DNA from: an uncultured Bacillota bacterium | GTDB lineage: Bacteria; Bacillota; Clostridia; Lachnospirales; CAG-274 | Direction: 5' to 3' | NCBI GenBank assembly: GCA_958426775.1 | Contig: CATZZP010000002.1 | Span: forward strand, 62,001 to 126,000 | DNA length: 64,000 nt | In this document: piece by piece, positions 1 to 8,856 of the stretch | Numbering within the stretch: position 1 is the stretch's first letter | How the letters are laid out: the number at the start of each line of letters is the position of its first letter | The notes under the pieces: model-generated | Seen by the model: only the letters and a program-made list of their open reading frames with translations | The model's database searches: none | Told to the model about the DNA's origin: nothing | Position numbers and translations under genes: made by a program

Positions 1-3000
1 TTGCAACATCTGTTACATATGAGTGTAACGGTGCAACACTTACCTTTAGCACCTCATAGGGCAGAATTACCGATGCATCGGTGCCTGAAACAGTCACTCA
101 AATTGTTATACCTGATACTATAGAAGGGGTTACCGTTAATGGAATAGACAGCTATGCTTTTGCAGAATGTACTTCATTGGAGAGTTTAACCCTGCCTCAA
201 ACCATAACTATTATAAATAGATATGCCTTCAGGAATTGTACCGGCTTAAAAAGCATAAATATACCTGCCTCCGTAACATCTATGGGCAATTATGTATTTG
301 CAGGCTGTGAGGGCTTAATTACAGCAGGTCCTACAGGTAGTGGCTGTAATATAGAATTTGGTTGGGCAGAGATTATTCCTGCTAATGCTTTTGAAGATGC
401 CGTATACTTAACGAGCATAACCATGCCAGATAGCATAACCGCTATAAATTTGGAAGCATTTAGGAATTGCAGTGCTTTGAAAAAAATAAATATACCCGGT
501 ACTGTAACCTCTGTAAACGGCACTGCTTTTTCGGGTTGTAGCAGTTTAAAAACAGCAGGCCCTATAGGAAGTGGCTGTGACTATGAATTTGGTTGGACAG
601 AGAGTATCCCTAATTCGGCATTTAGAGGTTGCGTTGGCTTAACGAGTGTAACCCTGCCTGAGGGACTAACCTCAATAAGTAACTATGCCTTTTACAACTG
701 CACTGCTTTAAGCCGAATAAATATGCCTGAGAGCATAACCACTATAGGCACTTATGCTTTCGGTGGCTGCACCGGCTTAACAAGTATAATTATGCCTGAG
801 GGATTAACCTCCATAGGTAGCTATGCCTTTTATAATTCCGGTGCCTTAGCAAAGGTTGGTATTCCTACCAGTGTAAGCTCCATAGGTAATTACGCTTTCA
901 GAAACTGCAACAGCTTATCAAGTCTTGTTATAAGAGGCAATTTAACTACCATCGGTGAACATGCTTTTTATGGTTGCAGCAGCTTAACTACGGCAGGTCC
1001 TATAGGCAGTGGCTGCGACTATGAATTTGGTTGGAGTGAAAAAATCCCACGCTATGCTTTTGACGGCTGTACGGGCTTAACGAGTGTAAATATACCTAAG
1101 GGAGTAACTGCCATAGGCAATTATGCTTTCAACGATTGTGACGGCTTAACAAGTGTAAATATGCCTGAGGGAGTAACTACCATAGGCACTTATGCTTTCA
1201 GCGATTGCACCGTCTTAACAAGCATAAGTATACCTGAGGGAGCAACCACTATAGGCCCCTATGCTTTCGGCGGTTGCAGTAACCTGACAAAGGTGGTTAT
1301 CCCCGGCAGTGTAACATCTATTAGTAGTGTTAGCTTCAAATCTTGTGATAAATTAATTACAGCAGGTCCTATAGGCAGTGGTTGTAACTATGAATTTGGT
1401 TGGACAGATAAAATTCCCAGCTATGCTTTTTCAAATTGCAGCAGCTTAACTAAGATAACAACAGCCTTAGGCAACTCTGCCTTTTACGGATGCAGCGGTT
1501 TGACAAAAATAATTGTACCCGGCAGTGTAACCACCATAGACAGTAATACCTTTTTAGGCTGCAGTGGCTTAACTACGGCAGGCTTTACAGGCAGTGGCTG
1601 TGATTACGAATTTGGCTGGACAGAGAGTATACCGGAGTATGCCTTTAAAGGCTGTAGCGGTTTAACAAGGGTAACCTTACCTGTAACAATTACCACCATA
1701 GGTAAATATGGCTTTTATGAATGTAAAAGTTTGGAAAGTATAAATATACCGGCAGACGTAACCCTTATAGGCGAATTTGCCTTTAACGGTTGCAGCAGTC
1801 TTAAAACCATGAGCCTACCTAAGGGCATAACTAAAATAAACAGATATACCTACACATATTGCAGTAGTATGACAAGTATAAGCATCCCTGAGGGAGTAAC
1901 TGATATAGGAACCCACGCTTTTGACGGCTGTAGCAGTTTAACGGAGGTAGTGATACCTGAAAGCGTGACTGAAATGGGAGATAGTGCCTTCAGAAATTGT
2001 GCTGGCTTAACAAAGGTAGTTATACCTAAGGGCTTAACCCCCTCAGGAGGCGATATATTTTCAGGCTGTACCGGCTTAACTGCGGCAGGTCCTATAGGCA
2101 GTGGCTTAAATATTGAGTTTGGCTGGTGTAATGAGCTTCCCCAATATGCCTTTTATGATTGCGACGGTTTGGAAACTATAACCATACCTTACGAAATAAA
2201 ATCTATAAATACCAAAGCATTTAGTTATGCAGACGGTATAAAAACTGTATACTGCTATGAGGGCAGTGTAGCAGATAATACTGCCTTGTATACAGAGGGG
2301 GCAAGCCTTGTTTATATTACAGATACTGTAAAGATAAGTAATAATGAGGGCATATATTCCTTTATAGGCTCACGGGGTGGTCTTACTAATGACTCAACCT
2401 ATGCAGGCGCATATTTCGCACAAGTAGGCAGTTCTTTAAGTGACGGCATAAACTCTGTTGATTTTTATGAAGATAACTATGCACATTTAAGCGATACAGA
2501 TACAGGTGCCGATACCGCCTTAGTTCTTCCTATAGAGGAGGAGGGCAATATAATTACTATTAAGGGAAGCTTTAAGCTTTCTGATACCTGTGATAATCTT
2601 GCCTTTGGAAAAATATACGGCAAAAGCACAGAGGGTGCAACAGGTGAAATTGCAGGTATAGCAATAAGCAACGGCACTTACAAACTTAGTGCAGGAGGCA
2701 ACCTTATAAATACAGGTGTTCCGGTAAGTGCAAATGAGGATGTAAACTACAGCCTTGTAATAGATACGGTGCTTAATAAGGCAAAGCTTACCATAGGGGA
2801 AAAAACGTGACAGGCAATATTGACTGTAGTCAGGTAAGTCAGGCAAGCTTTTTAACTACAGGGGAAACGAGTTTTTGTGTAGGCGAAACAGCTACATACT
2901 CCATATTATCAGGGGACGGCAACGATAACGGTGTTATTGACAGGGCTGATGCAACCTTAATTTTAAAATACAGCTCAGGTCTTGGTCTTACAGAGTACAT

Positions 3001-3081
3001 TGATATGGCTTTAGCAGACTATAATCAGGACGGTGCTGTAGACATAAAGATAGTATTGCCTTATTAAAGGATTTAGGCTGA
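1..3081 (+). pseudogene. BspA-like LRR_5 surface protein with dockerin, broken (5' end outside window)
   Basis: The longest open stretch (GTG 81 to 2810) is a chain of LRR_5 repeats (xxIPxxVTxIGxYAFxxCxxL), followed by a C-terminal non-LRR region and a dockerin-type module (GDGNDNGVIDRADA and DYNQDGAVD calcium-loop motifs). The LRR reading continues in frame to the window edge but is cut by TAG at 57-59, so the GTG at 81 has no ribosome binding site and is not a true start. At about 2800-2806 the run of six A must gain one base for the protein to run on into the dockerin frame. Near 3047 another single-base insertion restores a normal dockerin end (DSIALLKDLG) stopping at 3081. Such proteins are normally secreted, and the dockerin implies attachment to a cohesin partner. 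The three lesions suggest a pseudogene; assembly error is the alternative. Confidence 0.8.
321..2126 (+). repeat. Six supra-repeats (GSGCxxEFGW) inside the LRR array
   Basis: A segment encoding AGPxGSGC(N/D)xEFGW recurs six times within the LRR array, starting near 321, 552, 990, 1359, 1574 and 2081. The DNA is nearly identical between copies (for example acagcaggtcctataggcag). Intervals are irregular, from about 210 to 510 bp, so each supra-unit holds a different number of ordinary LRR units. This suggests growth by duplication of multi-repeat blocks. The function of the inserted GSGC segment is unknown to me. Confidence 0.85.
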
Positions 3082-3094
3082 TAATAACAGCTAT

Positions 3095-3125
3095 GCGGTG
3101 TGGATAAGTTCACACCGCTTTTTAT
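3095..3125 (+). terminator. Rho-independent terminator after the LRR gene
   Basis: A perfect 8-bp stem GCGGTGTG/CACACCGC (3095-3102 with 3111-3118) is followed directly by TTTTTATTT. It lies 14 bp after the inferred dockerin stop at 3081, which supports that stop as the original gene end. Confidence 0.9.
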
Positions 3126-3242
3126 TTAAAGGTGAAAAAATAAATACTTTAAGGTAATTTTGTATATTTTTTGAGTCTTTATTGTGAATAAAAGCCTGCA
3201 ATTGTGGATAAATCCCCGCAATTTATACAGCCCTGCGGATAA

Positions 3243-4217
3243 TTACCCCATAATATTAACATTTTCAAGGTCAATTTCGGGCTGAAGCGCCATATTTATC
3301 CCTCCTGATATAATACTTGCAAGGTTATCCACAACAGAGTCAATTTCCTTTGGAGTTACAAACATATTCTCGGTGTAGGGGTCAAGGCAGGCGGAAATAA
3401 GGGAATATCTGTCCTCCTCCCGTATACTTTCCAGTGTACGGTAGAAATCCTTACTTTCCTTACTTGCCTCAAGCATACTGTTAAGGATTGAGCTAAGGCT
3501 GTCATTTACAAGGGTTGCCGCATCAACTACGGTAGGCACACCTATAGCAATAACAGGCACCCCCATGGTTTCCTTATTAATTGCTCCTCTTACATTGCCC
3601 ACACCTGCTCCCGGGGTAACGCCCGTATCTGCCATTTGTATAGTGGCATTTATACGGCTTGCCTTTCTGGCGGCAAGGGCGTCTATGGCGATTATAAGAG
3701 AGGGCTTTGTCCGTTCTGTAATGCCTTTTATAATCTCCCATGTTTCAATGCCCGTCAGTCCCATAACACCGGGGGTAACGGCAGATACAGCTCTTACATT
3801 GCCCTTTATTTCCTCAGGCAGGGTATCTGCAATATGCCTTGTAACAACTATACCGCTTATTACCTTTGGTCCTAAGGAGTCGGGGGTAACATATCGGTTG
3901 CCTAAGCCTACAATTAAAACCGTATCCTGTTTTTTTAGCTTAATAAGCTCTGAAAGACTGTCGGCAAAAAGCTTTTTAATATCCTGATGAATTTCAGGTG
4001 TATTCTCCCTCATATAGGAGCTTTCAAGGGTAATATAAGTGCCTATGGGCTTGCCTGTTGCCTTTTCTCCCTCTCTGTTTGTTACCTTAACAAGAGTAAG
4101 GCTTACATTATCTCTTTCGTCAACGCTCATTTCAATACCCCTTTGCTCTCTTACCTCACTTGTAAGTGCCTCTGCCGCCTCTAATGCCAAATCCGTATAG
4201 GGTGAAAGCTTGTTCAT
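3243..4217 (-). CDS. gpr: Germination protease GPR
   Basis: A 324-residue protein matching the spore germination endopeptidase, which degrades small acid-soluble spore proteins (SASP) when a spore germinates. It is made as a zymogen in the forespore and activated by removal of a short N-terminal propeptide. The N-terminus (YTDLALEAAE) resembles the TDLAxE region at the known processing site, and the GLGNRYVTPDSLGPK motif is characteristic of the family. I chose ATG 4217 because AAAGGAGGAGAT sits just upstream; the 14 extra residues of the longer frame have no such site. It stands alone, convergent with the LRR gene. Its presence shows that the organism forms spores. I did not recognise a sigma-F or sigma-G promoter with confidence. 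Confidence 0.95.
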   Translation of the reverse strand: MNKLSPYTDLALEAAEALTSEVREQRGIEMSVDERDNVSLTLVKVTNREGEKATGKPIGTYITLESSYMRENTPEIHQDIKKLFADSLSELIKLKKQDTVLIVGLGNRYVTPDSLGPKVISGIVVTRHIADTLPEEIKGNVRAVSAVTPGVMGLTGIETWEIIKGITERTKPSLIIAIDALAARKASRINATIQMADTGVTPGAGVGNVRGAINKETMGVPVIAIGVPTVVDAATLVNDSLSSILNSMLEASKESKDFYRTLESIREEDRYSLISACLDPYTENMFVTPKEIDSVVDNLASIISGGINMALQPEIDLENVNIMG

Positions 4218-4468
4218 TTTATCTCCTCCTTTTATTAGTCTAGTATTACCTAAAATCAAAAATTAATTACGTTTTTAAATTGACATTGTACCATAGGAGC
4301 AAAGGAAATAGGCACCTGAAGGGCGGTTATTTACTGCGAATAGGTAGTATAATCTGTAGCGACAGCTACAGGGAAACAGTTTGCTGTACCATAAAAAGTG
4401 TATTCTTTGTAATGGAATAAAAAAGATAAAAATTTTCACAAATTATTAAGAAAAAATTAAAAAAATAT
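4218..4468. other. Intergenic region between gpr and the liv promoter
   Basis: No gene is visible. It holds the 5' region of gpr (minus strand) and a small perfect hairpin CTGTAGC/GCTACAG (4354-4360 with 4365-4371) with no T-tract. A TTGACA at about 4279 lacks a matching -10 box. Confidence 0.6.
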
Positions 4469-4497
4469 TTGACATTTAATTATCTATGACGTATAAT
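4469..4497 (+). promoter_or_regulatory. Sigma-A promoter of the liv operon
   Basis: TTGACA (4469-4474) and TATAAT (4492-4497) are separated by exactly 17 bp. Both boxes match consensus perfectly, so this should be a very strong housekeeping promoter driving livJ about 70 bp downstream. Confidence 0.93.
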
Positions 4498-4510
4498 ATA
4501 AACACACTAG

Positions 4511-4557
4511 GGCGTTAGGATTGGGTAATTATCTTAACGCCTTTGCTTTTTTAATTT
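4511..4557 (+). terminator. Terminator-like hairpin in the livJ leader (possible attenuator)
   Basis: GGCGTTA (4511-4517) pairs with TAACGCC (4535-4541), followed by TTTGCTTTTTTAATTT. It lies between the consensus promoter and the livJ ribosome binding site (AAGGAGGGG, about 4560), so it would end most transcripts early unless something prevents it. No T-box motif, leader peptide or known riboswitch core is apparent. Confidence 0.65.
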
Positions 4558-4575
4558 AAAAGGAGGGGTTTCCCA

Positions 4576-5736
4576 ATGAAGAAAAAATTACTTTCATTAT
4601 CTTTAGTATCGGTTATGGCATTTTCAGCCCTTACAGGCTGCGGCGGTGATAGCGATACAGCTTCATCAGATGAAAAGGTTGTTAAAATCGGTGTGTTTGA
4701 GCCTATTACAGGCAGTATGGCAGCAGGCGGTGCTATCCAGATTGAGGGTATTGAGCTTGGTCAGGCTAAGCGTCCTACCGTTACAATCGGCGGTGAGGAA
4801 TATAAGGTTGAGCTTGTTAAGGCTGACAATAAGTCTGATAAGGTAGAGGCGGCTAATGCGGTTACTAAGCTTATTGAGCAGGACGAGGTTTCAATTATCT
4901 TAGGCTCATATTCATCAACACCTTCTTTAGGTGCTTATGATGTTATCAGAAACGGTGATGTTGCGGCAGTTGGTCTTAGCTGTACAAACCCTGCTGTTAC
5001 AGAGGGCAATGACAACTACTTCCGTATCTGCTTTATTGACCCATATCAGGGTAAGGTAATGGCTAACTATGCTTATAACACCTTAGGTGCCAGAACGGCG
5101 GCTGTTACTACAGAGCAGGGCAACGATTATTCCGTAGGTCTTGCACAGTACTTTAAGGAGGCTTTTGAGGCTTTAGGCGGTACTGTTTATGAGGCGGCTT
5201 ACCAGACAGGCGACCAGGACTTTAATGCTCAGATTACTTCATTAAAGGCTAATAACCCTGATGTATTCTTTGTACCGGGTAACTTTACAGAGGCGGCTAT
5301 GTTCATTAAGCAGGCAAGACAGGCAGGCGTAGAGGCTGTTATGCTGGGCGGCGATACATATGAGGTACAGGAATTTATTGACGTAGCAGGTGCAGAGGGT
5401 GAGGGCGTACAGTTCTCAGCACTTTTCGACCCTGAGTCAGATATTTCTCCTCTTACAAAGGACTTTGTTGAGGAATATAAGGCGGCTAATGACGGTAAGA
5501 GTCCTGCAAGCGAAACAGCTCTCGGATTTGACGGCTACAACATAGCTTGCGACGCTATTGAAGCGGCAGGCTCAACCGACCCTGTAGCTATCAGAGATGC
5601 TCTTGCGGAAATTCAGTTTATGGGTGTAACAGGCGAGGTTATTTTTGATGAAAACGGTGACCCTGCCAAGGAAGCAGTTATAAAGGAAGTTAAGGACGGT
5701 GCATTTACCTTTAAGGCAACAGCAGGTGCCGAGTAA
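4576..5736 (+). CDS. livJ: Branched-chain amino acid ABC transporter, substrate-binding lipoprotein
   Basis: A 386-residue extracytoplasmic receptor of the Leu/Ile/Val-binding (periplasmic-binding fold type I) family. The N-terminus has a lysine-rich start, a hydrophobic stretch and the lipobox LTGC, giving a lipid-modified Cys22 that tethers it to the outer face of the membrane. The mature part begins VVKIGVFEPITGSMAAGG, typical of LivJ-type receptors. It is followed by livHMGF, so the receptor, both permeases and both ATPases are present. The substrate may be leucine, isoleucine or valine, but related receptors also bind amides or urea and the sequence does not settle this. The codon bias (GGT, GCT, AAG) suggests high expression, in keeping with the strong promoter. 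Confidence 0.93.
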   Translation: MKKKLLSLSLVSVMAFSALTGCGGDSDTASSDEKVVKIGVFEPITGSMAAGGAIQIEGIELGQAKRPTVTIGGEEYKVELVKADNKSDKVEAANAVTKLIEQDEVSIILGSYSSTPSLGAYDVIRNGDVAAVGLSCTNPAVTEGNDNYFRICFIDPYQGKVMANYAYNTLGARTAAVTTEQGNDYSVGLAQYFKEAFEALGGTVYEAAYQTGDQDFNAQITSLKANNPDVFFVPGNFTEAAMFIKQARQAGVEAVMLGGDTYEVQEFIDVAGAEGEGVQFSALFDPESDISPLTKDFVEEYKAANDGKSPASETALGFDGYNIACDAIEAAGSTDPVAIRDALAEIQFMGVTGEVIFDENGDPAKEAVIKEVKDGAFTFKATAGAE

Positions 5737-6058
5737 TTTTTAACTAAGGAGAGTCAGCTCTCTGTAATAAATACGGAAGAGTTTTTTACACGGTTACTTA
5801 ACAACTTTTTTCTTGCAAAAGCCATGCAGGTGGGGAAAATTAACCCCGGGGAAATGTCACGGTAAAAACTCTTTAATAAAAAAAAGCTTTCTTTGCAGAG
5901 GTACACAGAAAGGCTTTATCAAAAAAAAGAAGGTACAAGGGAGGGGCATTTTATGCTCTCCCTTTGTGCCGTTTTCGGAATATGTCTATATTCCAAAGCA
6001 GACGGCAGGCTGTTTTGAAATATAAACATATATATTATTTTGAAAGGATTGTGATTGT
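5737..6058 (+). other. Structured livJ-livH intercistronic region
   Basis: These 322 bp lie inside the operon and show no convincing gene. Features are: a small GAGAG/CTCTC hairpin just after livJ (about 5750-5763); an 11-bp long-range complement AAGAGTTTTTA/TAAAAACTCTT (about 5778-5790 with 5864-5875) enclosing a GC-rich GGGGAAAATTAACCCC element; and a strong hairpin GGTACAAGGGAG/CTCCCTTTGTGCC (about 5931-5970). The last hairpin could stop or stabilise the livJ transcript, allowing more receptor than permease to be made. A 70-codon open frame at 5813-6025 covers these hairpins and has no ribosome binding site, so I do not call it a gene. I matched it to no known riboswitch. Confidence 0.6.
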
Positions 6059-6976
6059 ATGAGTTGGTTTGTACTGCCCACAGCAGACGTGCTTGCACAG
6101 CAGTTATGCAACGGACTTTTGCTTGGTAGCCTTTTTGCCCTGGTGGCAGTTGGCTATACTATGGTTTACGGCATATTAAGGCTTATTAACTTTGCACACT
6201 GCGATATTTTTATGATGGCAATGTACATAGCCTTTTTTGCCGTAGCAGATGATTTTAAAATGTGGATAGTAAGCTTTATTTTTGTAATAATAGCTACGGC
6301 ATTTTTAGGTGTTTTGCTTGAAAAGTCGGCTTATGCCCCTTTAAGAAAACAGAATGCACCTAAGCTTTCCATGTTGATTTCCGCAATAGGTGCGTCTTAC
6401 CTGTTGGAGAATTTGGCAACTGTTATCTTTACGGGTAAGCCCAAGACCTTCCCTCAAATTCCCTTTTTTGTAGATATGATGCAGATAGGTCCCGTAAGGC
6501 TTCAAAGGCTTGCCGTTATTGTACCTATTGTTACTGTTGTGCTTATGGTGGCACTGCTTTTGCTTATTAACAAGACTAAAAGCGGTATGGCTATGCGTGC
6601 GGTATCCAAGGATTTGGAAACGGCTAAGCTTATGGGTATTAATGTAAACGGCACTATATCCTTTACCTTTGCCGTAGGCTCTGCTATTGCGGCTGTAGGT
6701 GCTATACTATGGGGCCTTAAATATCCTCAGATTTCGCCTCTTGTGGGCGTTATGCCGGGTCTTAAATGCTTTATTGCGGCTGTTATAGGCGGTATAGGCA
6801 ACGTTAAGGGTGCGGTTATAGGCGGTGTACTCCTTGGCTTTATTGAGGTTATGGCAGTTACCTTTTGTCCGTCAATTTCTGCTTATAAGGATATTTTCTC
6901 CTTTGTGTTGCTTATAGGCATACTTCTTTTCAGACCTAACGGTATTATCGGTGAAAAGATTGCCGAAAAGGTTTAA
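6059..6976 (+). CDS. livH: Branched-chain amino acid ABC transporter permease LivH
   Basis: A 305-residue polytopic membrane protein of the LivH/LivM family with about eight hydrophobic segments. The motif GYTMVYGILRLINFAHCDIF near residue 30 is the LivH hallmark (usually INFAHG), and a second conserved stretch, GGIGNVKGAVIGG, lies near residue 240. It pairs with LivM to form the membrane channel. ATG 6059 follows GAAAGGATTG. In the usual motif, Gly follows INFAH; here it is Cys, a small oddity. It overlaps the extended frame of livM, but the likely livM start is 14 bp beyond the livH stop. Confidence 0.94.
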   Translation: MSWFVLPTADVLAQQLCNGLLLGSLFALVAVGYTMVYGILRLINFAHCDIFMMAMYIAFFAVADDFKMWIVSFIFVIIATAFLGVLLEKSAYAPLRKQNAPKLSMLISAIGASYLLENLATVIFTGKPKTFPQIPFFVDMMQIGPVRLQRLAVIVPIVTVVLMVALLLLINKTKSGMAMRAVSKDLETAKLMGINVNGTISFTFAVGSAIAAVGAILWGLKYPQISPLVGVMPGLKCFIAAVIGGIGNVKGAVIGGVLLGFIEVMAVTFCPSISAYKDIFSFVLLIGILLFRPNGIIGEKIAEKV

Positions 6977-6989
6977 GGAGGTTGACAGT

Positions 6990-8090
6990 ATGACAAAGAG
7001 CAAAAACTATAAACGTAATTTAATACTTAATATCCTTGCAGTTGCCGCCCTTATCGGCTTTCTTATCTGGGCACAGGAGGGCAAGGATTTCGGTACATAT
7101 AACAGGCGTATTTTTATGACCTGCTGTGTTTATGCAATCTGTGCCTTATCTATGAATATGGTAAACGGCTTTACGGGACTTTTCTCTCTGGGTCAGCCGG
7201 GCTTTATGGCTATAGGTGCCTATGTGGTGGCTATACTTACCGTATCTACCGAGGATAAAATTGCAATTTATAAAATTGAGCCTATTTCTGATTTTATGGC
7301 TAATTTACAGGCACCCTTTTTCCTTGCCTTGATTATAGGCGGTCTGGTGGCGGCCTTATTTGCCTTTTTAATAGGCTTCCCCGTGCTTAGGCTCAAGGGC
7401 GACTACCTTGCTATTGCAACCCTTGGCTTCTCGGAGATTATACGTATTTTTATTACCAATTTACAGGGTGTTACAAACGGTCCTACAGGTATTAACCGTA
7501 TACCTAACGACTATATGAATATGTATGTGCTTTGCGGTATACTTGCAATTATTGTTATCTTTATGATAGCCTTTATGAAAACAAGCTACGGTCGTGCCAT
7601 GCTTGCTATACGTGAGGACGAGGTTGCGGCAGAGGCTATGGGCATCAACCTTTTTAAGAATAAAATGCTTGCTTTTGTATTAAGCGGTTTTTTTGCAGGT
7701 ATAGGCGGCGGTCTTTTAGCCTCACTTGTAGGTGCTATAGGTCCTGACCAGTTTAAGTTTACCGTTGCTTACGATATTCTCCTTATGGTTGTCCTTGGCG
7801 GTCAAGGCTCGGTAAGCGGTACTGTTGTAGGTGCCTTTATTGTAAGAATAGCCCTTGAAAAGCTTCGTTTCCTTGATGAGCCTATTGACTTTGGCTTTTT
7901 TGAATATCCCGGCATCGGCGGTATGCGTATGGTAGTATTCTCTGCTATGCTTATGCTGGTTATTATCCTTTGGAGAAGAGGTATCTTCGGCAATAAGGAG
8001 TTCAGCTGGGACGGTCTTTTTGCCCTTTTCGGCAAAATAGGCAGTTTTTTCAAAAAGCTTTTGGGCAAGAAAAAGGGGGTGGCTGAATAA
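6990..8090 (+). CDS. livM: Branched-chain amino acid ABC transporter permease LivM
   Basis: A 366-residue polytopic permease, partner of LivH. The motifs GFTGLFSLGQPGFMAIGAY (about residue 55) and RLKGDYLAIATLGFSEIIRI (about residue 135) are diagnostic of LivM, and GGQGSVSGTVVGAF lies near residue 270. I chose ATG 6990 because TAAGGAGG precedes it at ideal spacing; the ATG at 6951 lies inside livH and lacks one. The C-terminal tail is lysine-rich (GSFFKKLLGKKKG) and probably cytoplasmic. The stop overlaps the livG start by one base, indicating translational coupling. Confidence 0.95.
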   Translation: MTKSKNYKRNLILNILAVAALIGFLIWAQEGKDFGTYNRRIFMTCCVYAICALSMNMVNGFTGLFSLGQPGFMAIGAYVVAILTVSTEDKIAIYKIEPISDFMANLQAPFFLALIIGGLVAALFAFLIGFPVLRLKGDYLAIATLGFSEIIRIFITNLQGVTNGPTGINRIPNDYMNMYVLCGILAIIVIFMIAFMKTSYGRAMLAIREDEVAAEAMGINLFKNKMLAFVLSGFFAGIGGGLLASLVGAIGPDQFKFTVAYDILLMVVLGGQGSVSGTVVGAFIVRIALEKLRFLDEPIDFGFFEYPGIGGMRMVVFSAMLMLVIILWRRGIFGNKEFSWDGLFALFGKIGSFFKKLLGKKKGVAE

Positions 8091-8854
8091 TGGCACTTCT
8101 TAAAACTAATGACGCTACTATTCGTTTTGGCGGACTTGTAGCCGTAAACCTGCTTAACATTGAGGTAAATAAGGGCGAGATTGTGGCGATTATCGGTCCT
8201 AACGGTGCAGGTAAAACCACAGCCTTTAACCTTATAACAGGTGTTTATGAGCCTACAGAGGGCGAAATATTTTTTAACGATAAAAAGATAAACGGCAAAC
8301 GTCCCGACGAAATTGCTAAGCTGGGTATTGCAAGAACCTTCCAGAATATCCGTCTTTTTAAGGACCTGACCGTTCTTGAAAATGTGCTTATTGCAACCCA
8401 CCTTAATATAAAAACCGACCTTTTGTCAGCAGTGCTTAAGCTGCCTCATGCACGTAGGGAGGAAAAGGCTATGATTGACTTTGCCTTATCTCTCCTTGAG
8501 GAAACAGGTCTTTTAGCATATAAGGACGACATTGCTTCAAGTCTGCCCTACGGTCTGCAAAGACGTCTTGAAATTGCCCGTGCTTTAGCTACAAAGCCTA
8601 CTCTTTTATTACTTGATGAGCCTGCCGCAGGTATGAACCCTAAGGAAAGTGAGGACTTAACTGCCTTTATTAAGGAAATCAGGGATAAGTTTGACCTTAC
8701 TATCCTGCTTATTGAGCATCATATGCAGTTGGTTATGGATATATCGGACAGAATTTACGTTCTGGAATACGGCATAACTATTGCTAAGGGCGTTCCTGCC
8801 GAAATACAAAGCAATCCTGTAGTTATTAAGGCTTATCTGGGAGAGGAGGAGTAA
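8090..8854 (+). CDS. livG: Branched-chain amino acid ABC transporter ATP-binding protein LivG
   Basis: A 254-residue ABC ATPase. The Walker A motif GPNGAGKTT is at residues 36-44. The signature region SLPYGLQRRLEIARAL carries the LPYG variant typical of LivG rather than the usual LSGG. Walker B is LLLLDEPAAGMNP, and the switch histidine lies in LLIEHHM. It powers the LivHM channel together with LivF. Its ATG shares a base with the livM stop codon (TAATG), and livF begins two bases after its stop, so the four membrane and ATPase genes form one translational unit. Confidence 0.96.
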   Translation: MALLKTNDATIRFGGLVAVNLLNIEVNKGEIVAIIGPNGAGKTTAFNLITGVYEPTEGEIFFNDKKINGKRPDEIAKLGIARTFQNIRLFKDLTVLENVLIATHLNIKTDLLSAVLKLPHARREEKAMIDFALSLLEETGLLAYKDDIASSLPYGLQRRLEIARALATKPTLLLLDEPAAGMNPKESEDLTAFIKEIRDKFDLTILLIEHHMQLVMDISDRIYVLEYGITIAKGVPAEIQSNPVVIKAYLGEEE

Positions 8855-8856
8855 GT

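Noticed and set aside
321..2126. CRISPR-like array
   Set aside because: The repeats are coding LRR units of unequal spacing that preserve reading frame, not short repeats with unique spacers.
2807..3067. Separate small dockerin gene
   Set aside because: The GTG has no ribosome binding site and the translation joins the upstream LRR protein through a one-base shift at an A-run, so it is the broken tail of that gene.
5778..5875. Cyclic-di-GMP riboswitch before livH
   Set aside because: A GCAAAAGCC stretch resembles part of the core, but the paired GGGCAAACC and tetraloop-receptor elements are missing.
5931..5970. Classic terminator ending transcription after livJ
   Set aside because: The hairpin is strong but is followed by GTTTTCGG rather than a T-run, and livHMGF have no clear promoter of their own; partial termination or stabilisation is more likely.
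5813..6025. 70-codon open frame between livJ and livH
   Set aside because: It spans the hairpins, starts without a ribosome binding site and has low-complexity, Lys/Cys-rich translation; a structured spacer explains the region better.
7722..8401. Long minus-strand frames opposite livM and livG
   Set aside because: They mirror well-conserved plus-strand genes; such antisense frames are common in biased-codon genes and have no start signals.
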